Origin: Pestalotiopsis fici W106-1
Taxonomy: Eukaryota; Ascomycota; Sordariomycetes; Amphisphaeriales; Sporocadaceae
Reading direction: 5' to 3'
Length of the DNA: 64,000 nt
Assembly: GCF_000516985.1 (NCBI RefSeq)
Contig: NW_006917102.1
Span: 620,001-684,000 of the forward strand
Position numbers and translations under genes: made by a program. Below, in pieces: positions 22,375 through 33,100 of this stretch; positions within the stretch are counted from its first letter, which is position 1; every line of letters begins with the position of its first letter. The notes below the pieces were generated by a model that was not told the origin of the DNA, did no database searches, and saw only the letters and a program-made list of their open reading frames with translations.

Positions 22375-23367
22375 CACATGGAAGGACTATTCCCAGCTCC
22401 AGTCTTTCTTCCAAAGAGTTGACGGCGATGGTGCGAACGATTTGGCATTAGACACGGCTTCCTCTCCCGCTTCCCCCGCTCAAGTTGCGCACTATTCTAA
22501 GCGACGAAACTATAGTGAGGAAGTTTGTGAAGAAGACAAGGCAAAGTTTGAGATCATGATGATGTGCAATCAGACACAAGTACAATCGACTTTGAGATAG
22601 CAGGAATATACACAACGTGTATCGGTATCATTACCTATGTAGTATAATCACGGGATCGATGTTACTGTTGTGCCAGTGAATCATCCGTCAGACCAAACAA
22701 CGATAATTACGCAACTTCGAGACTAGGCACGCATTGTGGAAGAAGACTTTGATAATCGGACCTTGAAACCTCAAATTGATTTTGAGCCAATAACGAAACT
22801 TCACCTCTTGAGATGGTGATAAGGTGATTGTCTATTTCCCCTCTATCCACCCGTCCCCGCTTGTATACGTCATGAACCGCGCTGTCGCTCTCAGAGTATC
22901 TTCTTTGTTGATCTTGCTGCTTTGTCTTCTGGGATTTTATGCTTTCACACCCACCAAACGTTTTTGGCAAAGTCATCAAACAATGCTACTTGTGCATGCT
23001 TGTCCGTCACGACACAATGTTATTCATCTGTCAACTTTGTGCCTTTACGATGTCTGCTCGGCAAAACAAAGACCAACGACCTAGCTATCAGAATTTTCTG
23101 AAAGAGTTCGTTCCAGTCCTTGTCGCTATCTTGCATGAATTGAAAAGCATTTAACTGCAATCAAATCTTAACAGTCAAAAAGAATCCGACTTTGAGTCTA
23201 CGACTCCTTGTTGGCAAGATATTGATTGTAATCACTCATGTTGCTATCTCGCTACACGTTCATACCTTGAGGATCGTATAACAAAGTAGAAGAAGAGTCT
23301 CTGGAAAAAGGATCCCCTGCCCTATTTATTCATTCACGATTTCATCGAACCAGATCATTCAAGAAAG
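22375..23367. other. Intergenic region upstream of the kinesin gene
   Basis: About 1 kb, AT-leaning, no supported gene. Short hydrophobic frames near 22824-23084 look accidental. Confidence 0.45.
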
Positions 23368-25491
23368 ATGGAAACCCTCCTCCAAGCCGCGCACCGAAAA
23401 TGGACACATTCAGACGAAGCGGAAATCGAACAAAACTGGTTCCACTTTGAAAAGGCCCTGCTCCGCAACCAGCGCTGGTCCTTTGGCCGGCTCAACCTCG
23501 CGACCCTCGAGACCTTTCAGGACATGTACTGCCACCTGCAGTTTCGGGTGCGCGTGGCCGAAAAGGCCTGCGGCGAGGCCGCCGATGCCATCCTCGAGCT
23601 CCAGGACCAGCTCGACGAGCGGACGCGCGAGCTCGACATGCACGAGGAGTTGGGCGAGCGGCTGGGCCAGTTTCGGGACTTTGTCGCGGAGCAAGACGCC
23701 GCAAATGGAGACGGGTCCCAGGGCGAGGAGAGGGATAGGGGTCGCGCGCGTGCCCAGGCTGGATCCGGGGCCATTGTGGCTGGGGAACAAATTCACGAGA
23801 TTGCGACGCTTCGCCAACAGCTCGAGGAGGCCGAGATTCAAAAAGAAGGGCTCGAGAGCGCGCTGCAGACGACGCGCTTTCAGATGCAAGAGCTCCAGAT
23901 CGCGGTCGAGGCGACGGCCAAGCAAGCCAGCCGGGACACGGACACGGGCGAGGATCAGCTCCACGATTTGCAGTACCGTCTACAGGAGACAGAGGCGGAG
24001 CTCACGAGATCGATGCAGAAGTTCGAGCAGCTCGAGCTCGAGAGCCAGTCGATCGAGTCTGAGCGGAGACAGCAGATTGTCGACCTCGAGTCCCAGCTCA
24101 GGGCCCAGGAGAGCGAAAACGCCGCAGCCGTCAGAGAGGAGGCTGCGCAGCATCATCTCAAAGTTATCGACCTGGAGTCGAGGGTAAAAGCAAGGGAAAA
24201 AGAAGCCGCCGCCGGGGCCCAGAGGATCGCCGACCGCAACAAGCGTATTGCGGACCTCGAGACGCAATTGCGCGCCAAGGAGCGTCAAGGGACCGCGGCA
24301 AAGGAAAGGGTGGCCGAGCTGGAAGAGCTGCTCCAAGCGGCCTCTGAAAAATACACCCGGGCTCAAGACAACGTCCGGCAGCTATTCGACCAAGTCCAGG
24401 ATTTCCGAGGCAATCTGCGCGTCATGTGCAGAGTCCGCCCCCGACTCGGCGCTCGTGAAGACGAACTGCTAGAGATGGCGACGGCCATGGGCGCTGGCAG
24501 CAACCATCCGCAAGTCCTCAAGATGCCCAAGCGCATGGCGCGAACCGCTGCCGATATTGAGACTTTCCAAATGGAGCGGGTATTTGATGAGAGCGATCGA
24601 AACGAGGACATCTTTGACGAGGTCGGCCAGCTCGTCATGTCCGCCATCAATGGCCGGAACGTGTGCATATTCGCGTACGGGCAGACGGGGAGTGGCAAGA
24701 CACACACCATGAATTTCCCCTGGAACGAGAAGAACGCCCCCGAAGACGACGAGGATGTGGACTTTGGCATCATTCCCCGCTCGGTCGACATGATTTCAGA
24801 GTTCATGCGGGAGAACGAGGGTATTTGGCGGTTGTCGGTGTCGGGCAAGTACATTGAGATCTATGCCGAAAAGGTCTACGACCTGCTCCGAGAGGGTCGA
24901 GGCGGCGCACCTTCCGAGGTGGCCGTCAAGTACGCCAAGGTCAACGGCGCCGACGTCCACGAGGCGGAAAGCACCGAGGTGGAATTGACGGATCAAGACG
25001 ACGGCAACTTTGAGGACAAGGTCCAGGACCTGCTCTTCCACGCGTCGGCCAACCGCCGGACGCGGACCACGGTGGGCAACGCGCAGTCGTCGCGGAGTCA
25101 CTGCGTCTTGACCCTGCGCATCGTCGCTGAGCGCGTCGACGGTCGATCCGAGGCCGTGACCGAGGGTCTGCTCAACCTCATTGATCTGGCTGGCTCAGAA
25201 AAGCCTAGCACGACAGACAAGGCCAGCCAGGCCGAGGGGATCCAGATCAACAAGTCACTATCTGCGCTTCGAAAAGTTCTGGGCGACATGGCGAACCCTC
25301 GTGTAAAGCACGTTAGTTTCCGCGAGTCCATTTTGACAAAGCTCCTCCAGTCCAGCCTCGGCAACGGATGCAAGACAATGATGTTTGTCATGGTAAGCCC
25401 ATTGAAAAAGGACAAGGAGGAAACGCGAAATACACTCGAGTTTGCCATGACCGCTCAGCAGGCAAAACTAAAGACGCAAGCAAAGACCTAG
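23368..25491 (+). CDS. Divergent kinesin-14 (C-terminal motor)
   Basis: An intronless 707-residue protein. Residues ~120-340 are a long coiled coil (repeated DLE/L-x-x-QL heptads). The neck RGNLRVMCRVRP (about 346) leads into a C-terminal motor, the order that defines minus-end-directed kinesin-14. Nucleotide motifs are intact: P-loop GQTGSGKT 438-445, switch I NAQSSRSH 571-578, switch II DLAGSE 606-611. Other conserved stretches are changed: HVPYRxSKLT reads HVSFRESILT, and AGSER reads AGSEK. An acidic insertion (PEDDEDVDFG) follows the P-loop helix. The N-terminus lacks the basic microtubule-binding tail of Kar3/KlpA. This suggests an accessory, fast-evolving paralogue rather than the mitotic kinesin-14. 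It probably forms dimers and binds microtubules; cargo unknown. Confidence 0.92.
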   Translation: METLLQAAHRKWTHSDEAEIEQNWFHFEKALLRNQRWSFGRLNLATLETFQDMYCHLQFRVRVAEKACGEAADAILELQDQLDERTRELDMHEELGERLGQFRDFVAEQDAANGDGSQGEERDRGRARAQAGSGAIVAGEQIHEIATLRQQLEEAEIQKEGLESALQTTRFQMQELQIAVEATAKQASRDTDTGEDQLHDLQYRLQETEAELTRSMQKFEQLELESQSIESERRQQIVDLESQLRAQESENAAAVREEAAQHHLKVIDLESRVKAREKEAAAGAQRIADRNKRIADLETQLRAKERQGTAAKERVAELEELLQAASEKYTRAQDNVRQLFDQVQDFRGNLRVMCRVRPRLGAREDELLEMATAMGAGSNHPQVLKMPKRMARTAADIETFQMERVFDESDRNEDIFDEVGQLVMSAINGRNVCIFAYGQTGSGKTHTMNFPWNEKNAPEDDEDVDFGIIPRSVDMISEFMRENEGIWRLSVSGKYIEIYAEKVYDLLREGRGGAPSEVAVKYAKVNGADVHEAESTEVELTDQDDGNFEDKVQDLLFHASANRRTRTTVGNAQSSRSHCVLTLRIVAERVDGRSEAVTEGLLNLIDLAGSEKPSTTDKASQAEGIQINKSLSALRKVLGDMANPRVKHVSFRESILTKLLQSSLGNGCKTMMFVMVSPLKKDKEETRNTLEFAMTAQQAKLKTQAKT

Positions 25492-26556
25492 ATTCAGGCA
25501 GAAGATTTAGTTCAGTCAACTATCAACAGTGCGGTCAAGTAAAAGAAAATAAAGTTACCTTTTTGAAACAGCTCGCTCGTGTCTCCTATCATTAGTATCA
25601 AAGACACTTAATAGAGACAATTAAAAACATGATGAAATAGGTATTTGCCAGAGTGAAGTCTTTTTTCCATTTTGTTGTTCACCCAATGCCGGATGCCAAA
25701 AACTCCTGTTGCTTGCAAAGTAGTTATATACCCTGGCCATTGAAATGCTCAAACCAAAGCATTACTCCATGCATTTCCGTAGAGCCTCCAAGTGTTTTCC
25801 TCATTACCACCGCATCCTCTTCACGTCCCCTTTTCCTCACATAATTTTTTTTTTTCCATTACCGCCGAACAAGCCATCCGCACCCAGTAAGGGGGAAAGG
25901 CACAAATACAACTTGACGCAAGTGCAATGACAAAAACTCCCCTTTCTGCAAGTGTTGTGCACGTAAATGCGCGACTCCATTCCGGGTGCCCAAATACACA
26001 AATAACAATACCGACAAGACAACATAACCGACTTTCCCTCCTGAATGCTGAGTGACCCCTTGCCGTTTCCGTACAATGTTTCAAGCCTCGAAAACGAGCA
26101 TGTACAAAACCAAACGCAACGCAACCCCCCTTTCCCTATGATCCTATTGTGCAAACTCCCCGTTTTGTCCGGAAAACACTGTTGTATATATGCCGAGTCA
26201 TGTCGAGACTCGATTGTTGCCATGAAACGGATACCAGAACGAAAAAAATAGAGCAAAGACCGTAAAAATCAGCAACTCCAAGAACAAGCACGAAAATGGC
26301 ACTCCAACCCCATGATTTCGTTGCCACTAATCCATCTTTCCGCGTCCTGAGTGGCCAAAAGAACAAAGCAAAAAAGAAACACCTCATGCTGATGCTGAAT
26401 CGCACAACCTGCGGCTCCTAAGAAAACAACCAGACCTGAACACCATTATTTTTCTGATATTTACTTTGCGCCAATCGTTTCGTCATCTGAGTCGTCGGGT
26501 GCATCTTCAACGTATGCCGGCCTTGGCGTGGTGTTGCTGCTTCGTTGTTCTGGATC
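25492..26556. other. Convergent intergenic region
   Basis: 3' flanks of the kinesin gene (plus) and the WG-tail gene (minus). T-rich, no supported gene. Confidence 0.45.
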
Positions 26557-28429
26557 CTATCCCCAAACACTAGCCTGCACACCCAAGCCGGACGACTGCT
26601 TGCCCCAGACGCCCGAGCGGCTGCCCCAGCCATTGTAGCTGTCGGCAGCGGCACTCGAGGGGCCCGACGGGGCGCTAGAAGTGATTCCAGCAGTCTCAAT
26701 GCTGCTCGACGCGTTGAAGCCTTGGCTAAGGGGAGAAGGCAGCGGCGTCGTGGATCGCTTGTTGAAGGCAGGGTTCGAGGGTCCAGAGACCGAAGGGCGA
26801 GTGCCAATGGGCGCGACTGCACCAGGCTGTCCGGGTGCTCCCTGACGAGGGGGTGAGCCACCGGGCGATGAGTTGCTCGTTCGGTTTGCTTGGTGGTGGA
26901 TAGCGCTGTCGAACGGACCCTTGTTGTTAGAAGGGTTCGACTGAGGACTAGCATTGCGAGAACCAGCACTCTCGCGACGGGCGTCGGGACCACCACGGCT
27001 GTAGTCGTAAGCCAGGGGAGAAGGTCCACGGTGGCTCGAGGGTCCAGTAGAAAGCCCAGGAACTCCGGGACGGGGGGCGCCTGTTTCGTCGACGTAGCCT
27101 CCGTTCTCGTAGGGACCCTCACCGTAGAGAGCATTACGTTGTCTGGTGATCAAGTCGCGGCGGTCGTCCTCGGAAAGGAGATTGCTGCTGTTGTTGTTGC
27201 TGTTGCTGTTGTTGCTACCAGGGCTCAGAGCACGTTCGGGCTTGCCGGGGTAACTCATCTCAGCAAGGACAGCTAGAAACGGAGATAGGTCAGCCAAATG
27301 CCTCTTGTGAAAAGCGAAAGCGAGCAAGACGTATAACAGGAATATGAAGAGACGATTTGGCGGCAGACAGACTCCCACCCTAATGTCTTAGTTCCACTGC
27401 GCACGCGATTCAACGAAAGCAACGCCAAACGTCATATGTGAGGCCATATCATTGACAATCATGGTAGTTGTCCGCCCCAAATGTATGTCTTTAAAAACGG
27501 GGATTCTTAGGGTATAGGTAAAAGTAGGTAGGTAGGTTGGTAGGTCAAGAAGAAAAAAAGTGCTATACAACGGAGGGCGGCCTACTTCTATTGTATTGCT
27601 GCTCCTGATGGTAGTTGCGCAGATCTCGCTCCCGCTGGGCTGCCATTCTCCGCTTTGCCTGCATCATCTGTTCCGCCTCGTTGGAACCGCGCGAGGACTG
27701 ATGTCGCTGGGAGGCGTAGAAGTTCTGCAGGCCAGGGCCGTGGCCGCCGGAGCCGCCACGATCCCGCGCGTCACCAAACTGCGAGCCTTGACCCGAGGCT
27801 CCTCGGCCGTCTGCATTCCCGGTTAGCCAAGCCTGTCTTCTTCCCAACTTCTACCCATACAGCCGTCCGCGCCCTCCTCGTCGGCCCATCGAAGGAGTCG
27901 CTCGTCGGTGCTGGAATTGTTGCTGTTGCTGTTGTCGCAGCGGGATCGTGGGGGCGAACTCACGGCGCGGGCCATTGCCACCAAACATCTTTCCGCTTTT
28001 CACGAGATTGTCTATGGCACGGTCGACCTCTGTAGTTGCCGTATATGTTAGCCAAATGTTTCGCTTCTCTTTTGTACTGCTTTGGCCCTGATCAATGCCT
28101 TGGGCGTTTGCACTTTTCTGCGCCAAGTGGCACATAGGAGCAAGCAGGGATGCGCGACACGTACCCTCAATTTGCTGGGAGAAAGCAGCAGACTCTTCCC
28201 GCTCGCGTGGATGGGTCGAACTGGCACCTGTAGAGTTTCGTGTCAATTGAGTATTCTTCTTCCATCTCGTTCTTCCGGGCCCTAAGGATCCCGTGTAGAC
28301 GGAGGGGGCGCACTCACCAGAACGCGCCGGGGGAGGCGTCTGGTGGTCCCAAGTGGGCTGACCAGCACCTGCACCAGCTCCAGCGCCTGCACCGCCGAGC
28401 CATTGCGAATCGCCATAGTATTGCGACAT
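26557..28429 (-). CDS. Low-complexity protein with WG-rich C-terminus, family unknown
   Basis: Five exons: 28318-28429, 28165-28227, 27964-28029, 27586-27810, 26557-27272; 393 residues, all phases agreeing. It starts MSQYYGDSQWLGG, with a short Gly/Ala repeat, then EVDRAIDNLVKSGKMF, a charged helix (AEQMMQAKRRMAAQRERDL), SEDDRRDLITRQRNALYGE and a Ser/Pro/Asn-rich region. The tail ends in Trp-Gly motifs (GWGSRSGVWG...ASVWG). It has no signal peptide or membrane span. The GW/WG tail and Arg/Gly-rich parts suggest an RNA- or protein-interaction scaffold, but that is inference. The intron between exons 3 and 4 is itself open for ~38 codons (see findings), so two isoforms are possible. Exon 4-5 junction (GTAGGC...TTTCTAG) is the weakest. 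Confidence 0.7.
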
Positions 28430-30140
28430 GATGTTCCCGTTTGGCCCTGCCGCAGGAAATATCGCAACGAGAAGGGGAGGTCGGTGGACGGGTAGAGGTA
28501 GCAGAGATTGGTCGCTGCTAAGTCGGATTGGGCGAATTCAATTAAGAGAGGGCCGATGAGCCGTTCGTGGGGAAACAATAATTTTTCCCCCTTATCCTTC
28601 CTTCGCTGTGTCCCCCGTTTGCCGTTTTGAAAATCGTTACAACGTCGTGTTCCGATACGATAACAAGACTTTCTTTGGACGGAAATTAAAGTTAGCTTTG
28701 GGCGTGTTGAGGAATTCTGCAGCAGCGAGCAACGAACGCGCAGGGGACCCGACTAGCTGGTCAAAATGTGGTCGGTGACGAACAAAAAAAGGGCTGAAGA
28801 TTAAAACTGGGGGATGGGGATGTGATGGGCGGTTTTTCGGGCATTCCTCTCTTCCCGATGGAAGAAAAGTCATCAACTGATCGACCACTCAGTCAATCAA
28901 TCGACTAACCGGTAATAAGTCAGGTCAGAGTGTCTGGTCTGGGTCTGGTCTGATTTGTTGGTCTGAGGTAGGTAGGTAATAACCAATCATGCAGATCCCC
29001 GGTTTTTTGGTGCGCGCAAACGTTGGCAAGGTAAACGGTGAACGGGACACGTTGAAATGCGCCTCGGCAGAGCGTTGAACAAGACAGACGCTGGGGGGGC
29101 TTTTTTTTTTTTTTTTCTTTGCAGAGCTCAGACAACACACGGAGTAGACTGACAGGCTGACAAGACAAGAGGAATAAAAGACCGGAAACGCGCAAGTGTC
29201 ATAATGCGCGAGCCAATGTCTTTACATCCGTAACCAGCCAGGCAGGACGGGGGGGTCGGGTCATCTCCTTCCATCCCGTCTTGTATTTTTGTGCACTCTC
29301 TTTTTCTTTTGCAGATGATTGTTTTCAAAAGCGTAGGAAGAAGGCTCCGCTGTCTGACTTGACACTCCCATATGCCTACAAGCGGCTTGTCTCTCTCGAG
29401 ACATGAAAAATAAAAAGAGGCGTGCGCAGGCGGAACTTTGAAGTTTGGGTTGCTTGGCCGGGGGCCAGATTCTCCCCAATTCCCCCCTCCCGCCCGCGCG
29501 CGTGGTGGTGCCCAATGGATAAAAAAAAAAGTCTCTCATGGCGACAAACTTACCAGATAGTGTCCTATTTTCGCCTCTCGTACAAGATCGTCTCAGATGA
29601 TCCCACGTCACGTATTTTTGTCGATGGTACCGCTGTAGAAGCCAGGCCGCAGAAAAAGGGTTGAAAGAAAAAGAAAAGGAAGGGACGGCACTACCACTGC
29701 GTAGGCGTGCGCGCACAACTTTTTTTTTTAATCGGTTCCGTAGTGTATTAAGACGTTTGACGGATCGTGGATGGACCGTGAGTCGAGGGGACTTTTCCAA
29801 GCTTGCTGACAAGTCGAGTCGAGGGGTAGGAAAAGGGGACGGTTCCTTGGAACTACGGGGGAAACGTGAAAGGAGAGGGTTCAAAAAATAAAAAGACGCC
29901 CGAGAATTTGGGAAAAGGCGCAAGAGGGAATATCCGATTGAGGGGCCCCGTTGGACGCGATTATAATGATATTACAAAGGAGACAAGACAGACAGTACGC
30001 CGCTGGTATCTGGGTTACTGTGCATGCTTCGTGCAGGTAATCGTAGCAGCAGCAGCAGCAGATCAACTACAAATCAATCCATACCCTTCCTTCCTTCCCC
30101 TACTGTGTGTATGTAGGTATGTACCGGCCTCCTCATTCTC
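28430..30140. other. Intergenic region upstream of the WG-tail gene
   Basis: Probable promoter and leader of the minus-strand gene, with short GGTCTG-type repeats at about 28920-28970, poly-T at 29101-29117 and an AGC run at 30045-30060. No supported gene. Confidence 0.45.
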
Positions 30141-33100
30141 CTCCTGGCAATGCTGGTGGTCCTCCTCAGTGCTGCTGCTCCTCCGCTTCTGCTTGCCCTG
30201 TCGTTCGGTACAATATCAAATCGGACGGGCCAATCCACCACCAAATTGGTAAAGTGTGGGTTGTCTGGCTTGTCGCGAACAGGAAATGCCCGCGGCCCGC
30301 GTGGGCGGATGGTGGGTTCACTCGGATCATTTCTGGCTTGGGACTCTTCTTTTTCCTTCTTCTCCTTCTCTTGTGTCGACGACCCGTTGTCGTCGTCTGA
30401 GTTTCTTCGGCGGCTGCAGGCACACAGGCCAGTGTATGTCATGTGTGTACTGTTAGTAGATGCCTACCTTGTCATGTCCAAGAAGTCCAGCCATGTAAGG
30501 TCTGATTCGTACATGGCAGATACATTGTTTTACTTTTACTTGGAGCACTTGTTTGCAAAGACCGACTTTTGCTATTTTATTACATGCCGTGACTAACAGG
30601 TGTCTAGTCTTCTTCCCAAGTAGAAACTATAGGCATTTCATATTGTAGCGTGGTCTGTGGCTGACCGATATAGCTTGCGGCTGCTCCTAGTATACCAAGG
30701 CTATCTGTTTCCTCTGCGTGCAATTGAGTTTCTGCACACTATGTAAAACACATACCGGCAACATCCTTGAGAGGTTTCCTGTAACAATGGATTGATGTGA
30801 GTGGGCAATGTGGATATGGTGGACATGGTAGGGATCACATCTTAGCCCAAGGGATCTGTCGACTGTGGTGCTGGTCAGTTCTTCAAGACTCGAGTCTCCC
30901 TACCCTACCACTACCGCTGTTGGCTGGCGTGCTGGTAAGTTAGGGTACTATGTAGTTGCTAGCAGAGACCCTGTAAAATACTATGTACATCCTGACCAAG
31001 GGGACCTGTTGGATGGGGGAAACCGACATGGATGTACGGTGTGATGGACAATTTCCTTCACTCTCAGCGTCGCTTCGATGCTCATCACGCTTCTGGGCCT
31101 GCTGCCTCTGTGGATGAGCACACAGAAGTAGAAGGTACTTTAAAAGTGATGAGCTCTGGTGATGGGAAACTCGGACTCTTGTCCGGGACGGCGCCGTGAC
31201 TAGGAAGATTTGGATCTGTGATCTACTGTGTAGTAATAAGGGGCCTTTTTTTTCCCCCTCCCCTCCCTCCTTGGGCGCTCTGGAAACGAACTGGAAGCGA
31301 CAGGAAAATAATGCGAAATTGCTGCCCTCGGTCATATCGAGCCGCCGCGGGCCCTAGACGTTATAAGGTGACAATTAAATGGTACATCAACATCTTATAT
31401 TCAGGACCAGTCATGTTACCCACCTACTTACATGCATACATACCGACATATGCCACACTCATTGATGCGCATGCCCCAACTTTTGAACAGAGAAGCGTGA
31501 CGTCTCGCTGGTGTTGGTCAAGCAAGACTCGTGGGTTTCTCAAGTGAAGCGGGTTGCCTCTCTCGGCATCGTCAACAGGCAGGCCGCCCGCCCAGCAGGA
31601 ATTATTATCATTATTAAGCTAGGTCGCCCAAACTACCTACGTACGGCGGATACAGCCAGACTTGGATGTAGATGCAGTTCACCTAGCCTAGTGTAGATGG
31701 ATGCAGCCCAATTTCTGCAATTCATTCACCTCTAGTCTGGCGCCTAGCGAATTTGAACAGATGCGGGCAGCACCGCAACCGGTCACAGCCGACGTCTCCT
31801 ACATGTTTAGCATCAACGATGAAAGGTCCTCGTGGGTTTGAGTCAGCATCGAAAGCAGAAAGAATTTCTTGATTCTTGTTTCAAAAGGGGCCCGTTCCTC
31901 ATGTCCAAGCACATACAAAAGCAGCATGTTCAAGTAGATATCAAATTGCTGAACACATTTGACCGGCATACATAGCGGGAGACAGTTTATATCATTGTCA
32001 GCGCACGTACTCGGACATGTCAACAACCTTTATGGGGCCGTTTGTGGGACCCCTGCTCTGTCGACAGTGCCATGGTACGTACCGTGCTCAAGTAATGCCG
32101 CAATTGACATAAGTCACGTTTCTTGAAGCATGTTGCGAATAGTACGTAGTCCCAAACAAGTCTCTGTCTCCCTCTCCCTCGCCCTCAACTCTTGAGAGGG
32201 TGTCGGCAATGCCCTGTTCCCTTTTCGCTCTCTACATTACAATGTAGTACCTACCAAACACTGAATTCTGCCTTGTTCGCGACTGTTTTTTTTTTCCAAG
32301 TGTGTCCGGTCCGTACAATGATCGCGTACGTCATCATTGCTTGCTCATTCTCCGCCACGGAGTTCGAGGTTGGGCATCGAAGGATGGGTAACAAGTAGAC
32401 GTTACCTGCCTAGTAGCCGTACCTGCCCCCGTCGTCATTGGTACAACAGCCCGCCACCATACTGAGGGGCGACCGAGGGCAAGTCAAATCAATCTTTCAT
32501 TGCCGTTGAAGTCATTCAATTGGAAACCGGAGGGTAAATATTCATTCCTTCTTCTTGTCCTTTGCAAGGCCAGAAACCGGCCGAACGCCATGCGTTTTCG
32601 CTCAGATCCATGGACCCCCGGAATACGTCTGTTGTAAGCCCAAGGCCCTCCAGGTGCTCCGAGCGCCCTTGCCGTTGAACAGTCAGGGGTCTACCTGGCA
32701 AACCTGGGTCTTTCTGTTAGCGTCGATGGCCTGCACATTTCGAATTTCCTTTGATTGAACCTCCACCATTCTCCACGACATCAACCCCCTTTCCCAAATT
32801 GAAATTCCATCGACCCTACAAATAGTTGTACGTATGTACTCCGTACTAGTATACAATGTACGTACTGCGTACTGTCCACAGAGCTGCTAGCACTTGAGTG
32901 TCACGTTGCTGTTACAGTGGCTCCTTTTCTCAATCCTTTGGATCCGCGTCTCTGTACACCGGCGACGCGTTTCGGCAGCGTCGTTCATTCGCGCTCAATG
33001 TTTCCCTAACGTACGTATTCTGTTTGGTACGCGATAGGCTACCCAAGTCTCTCTCATCATGAGCTGTCCGGAATTTTATACAAACAGACACAGCAGCAGC

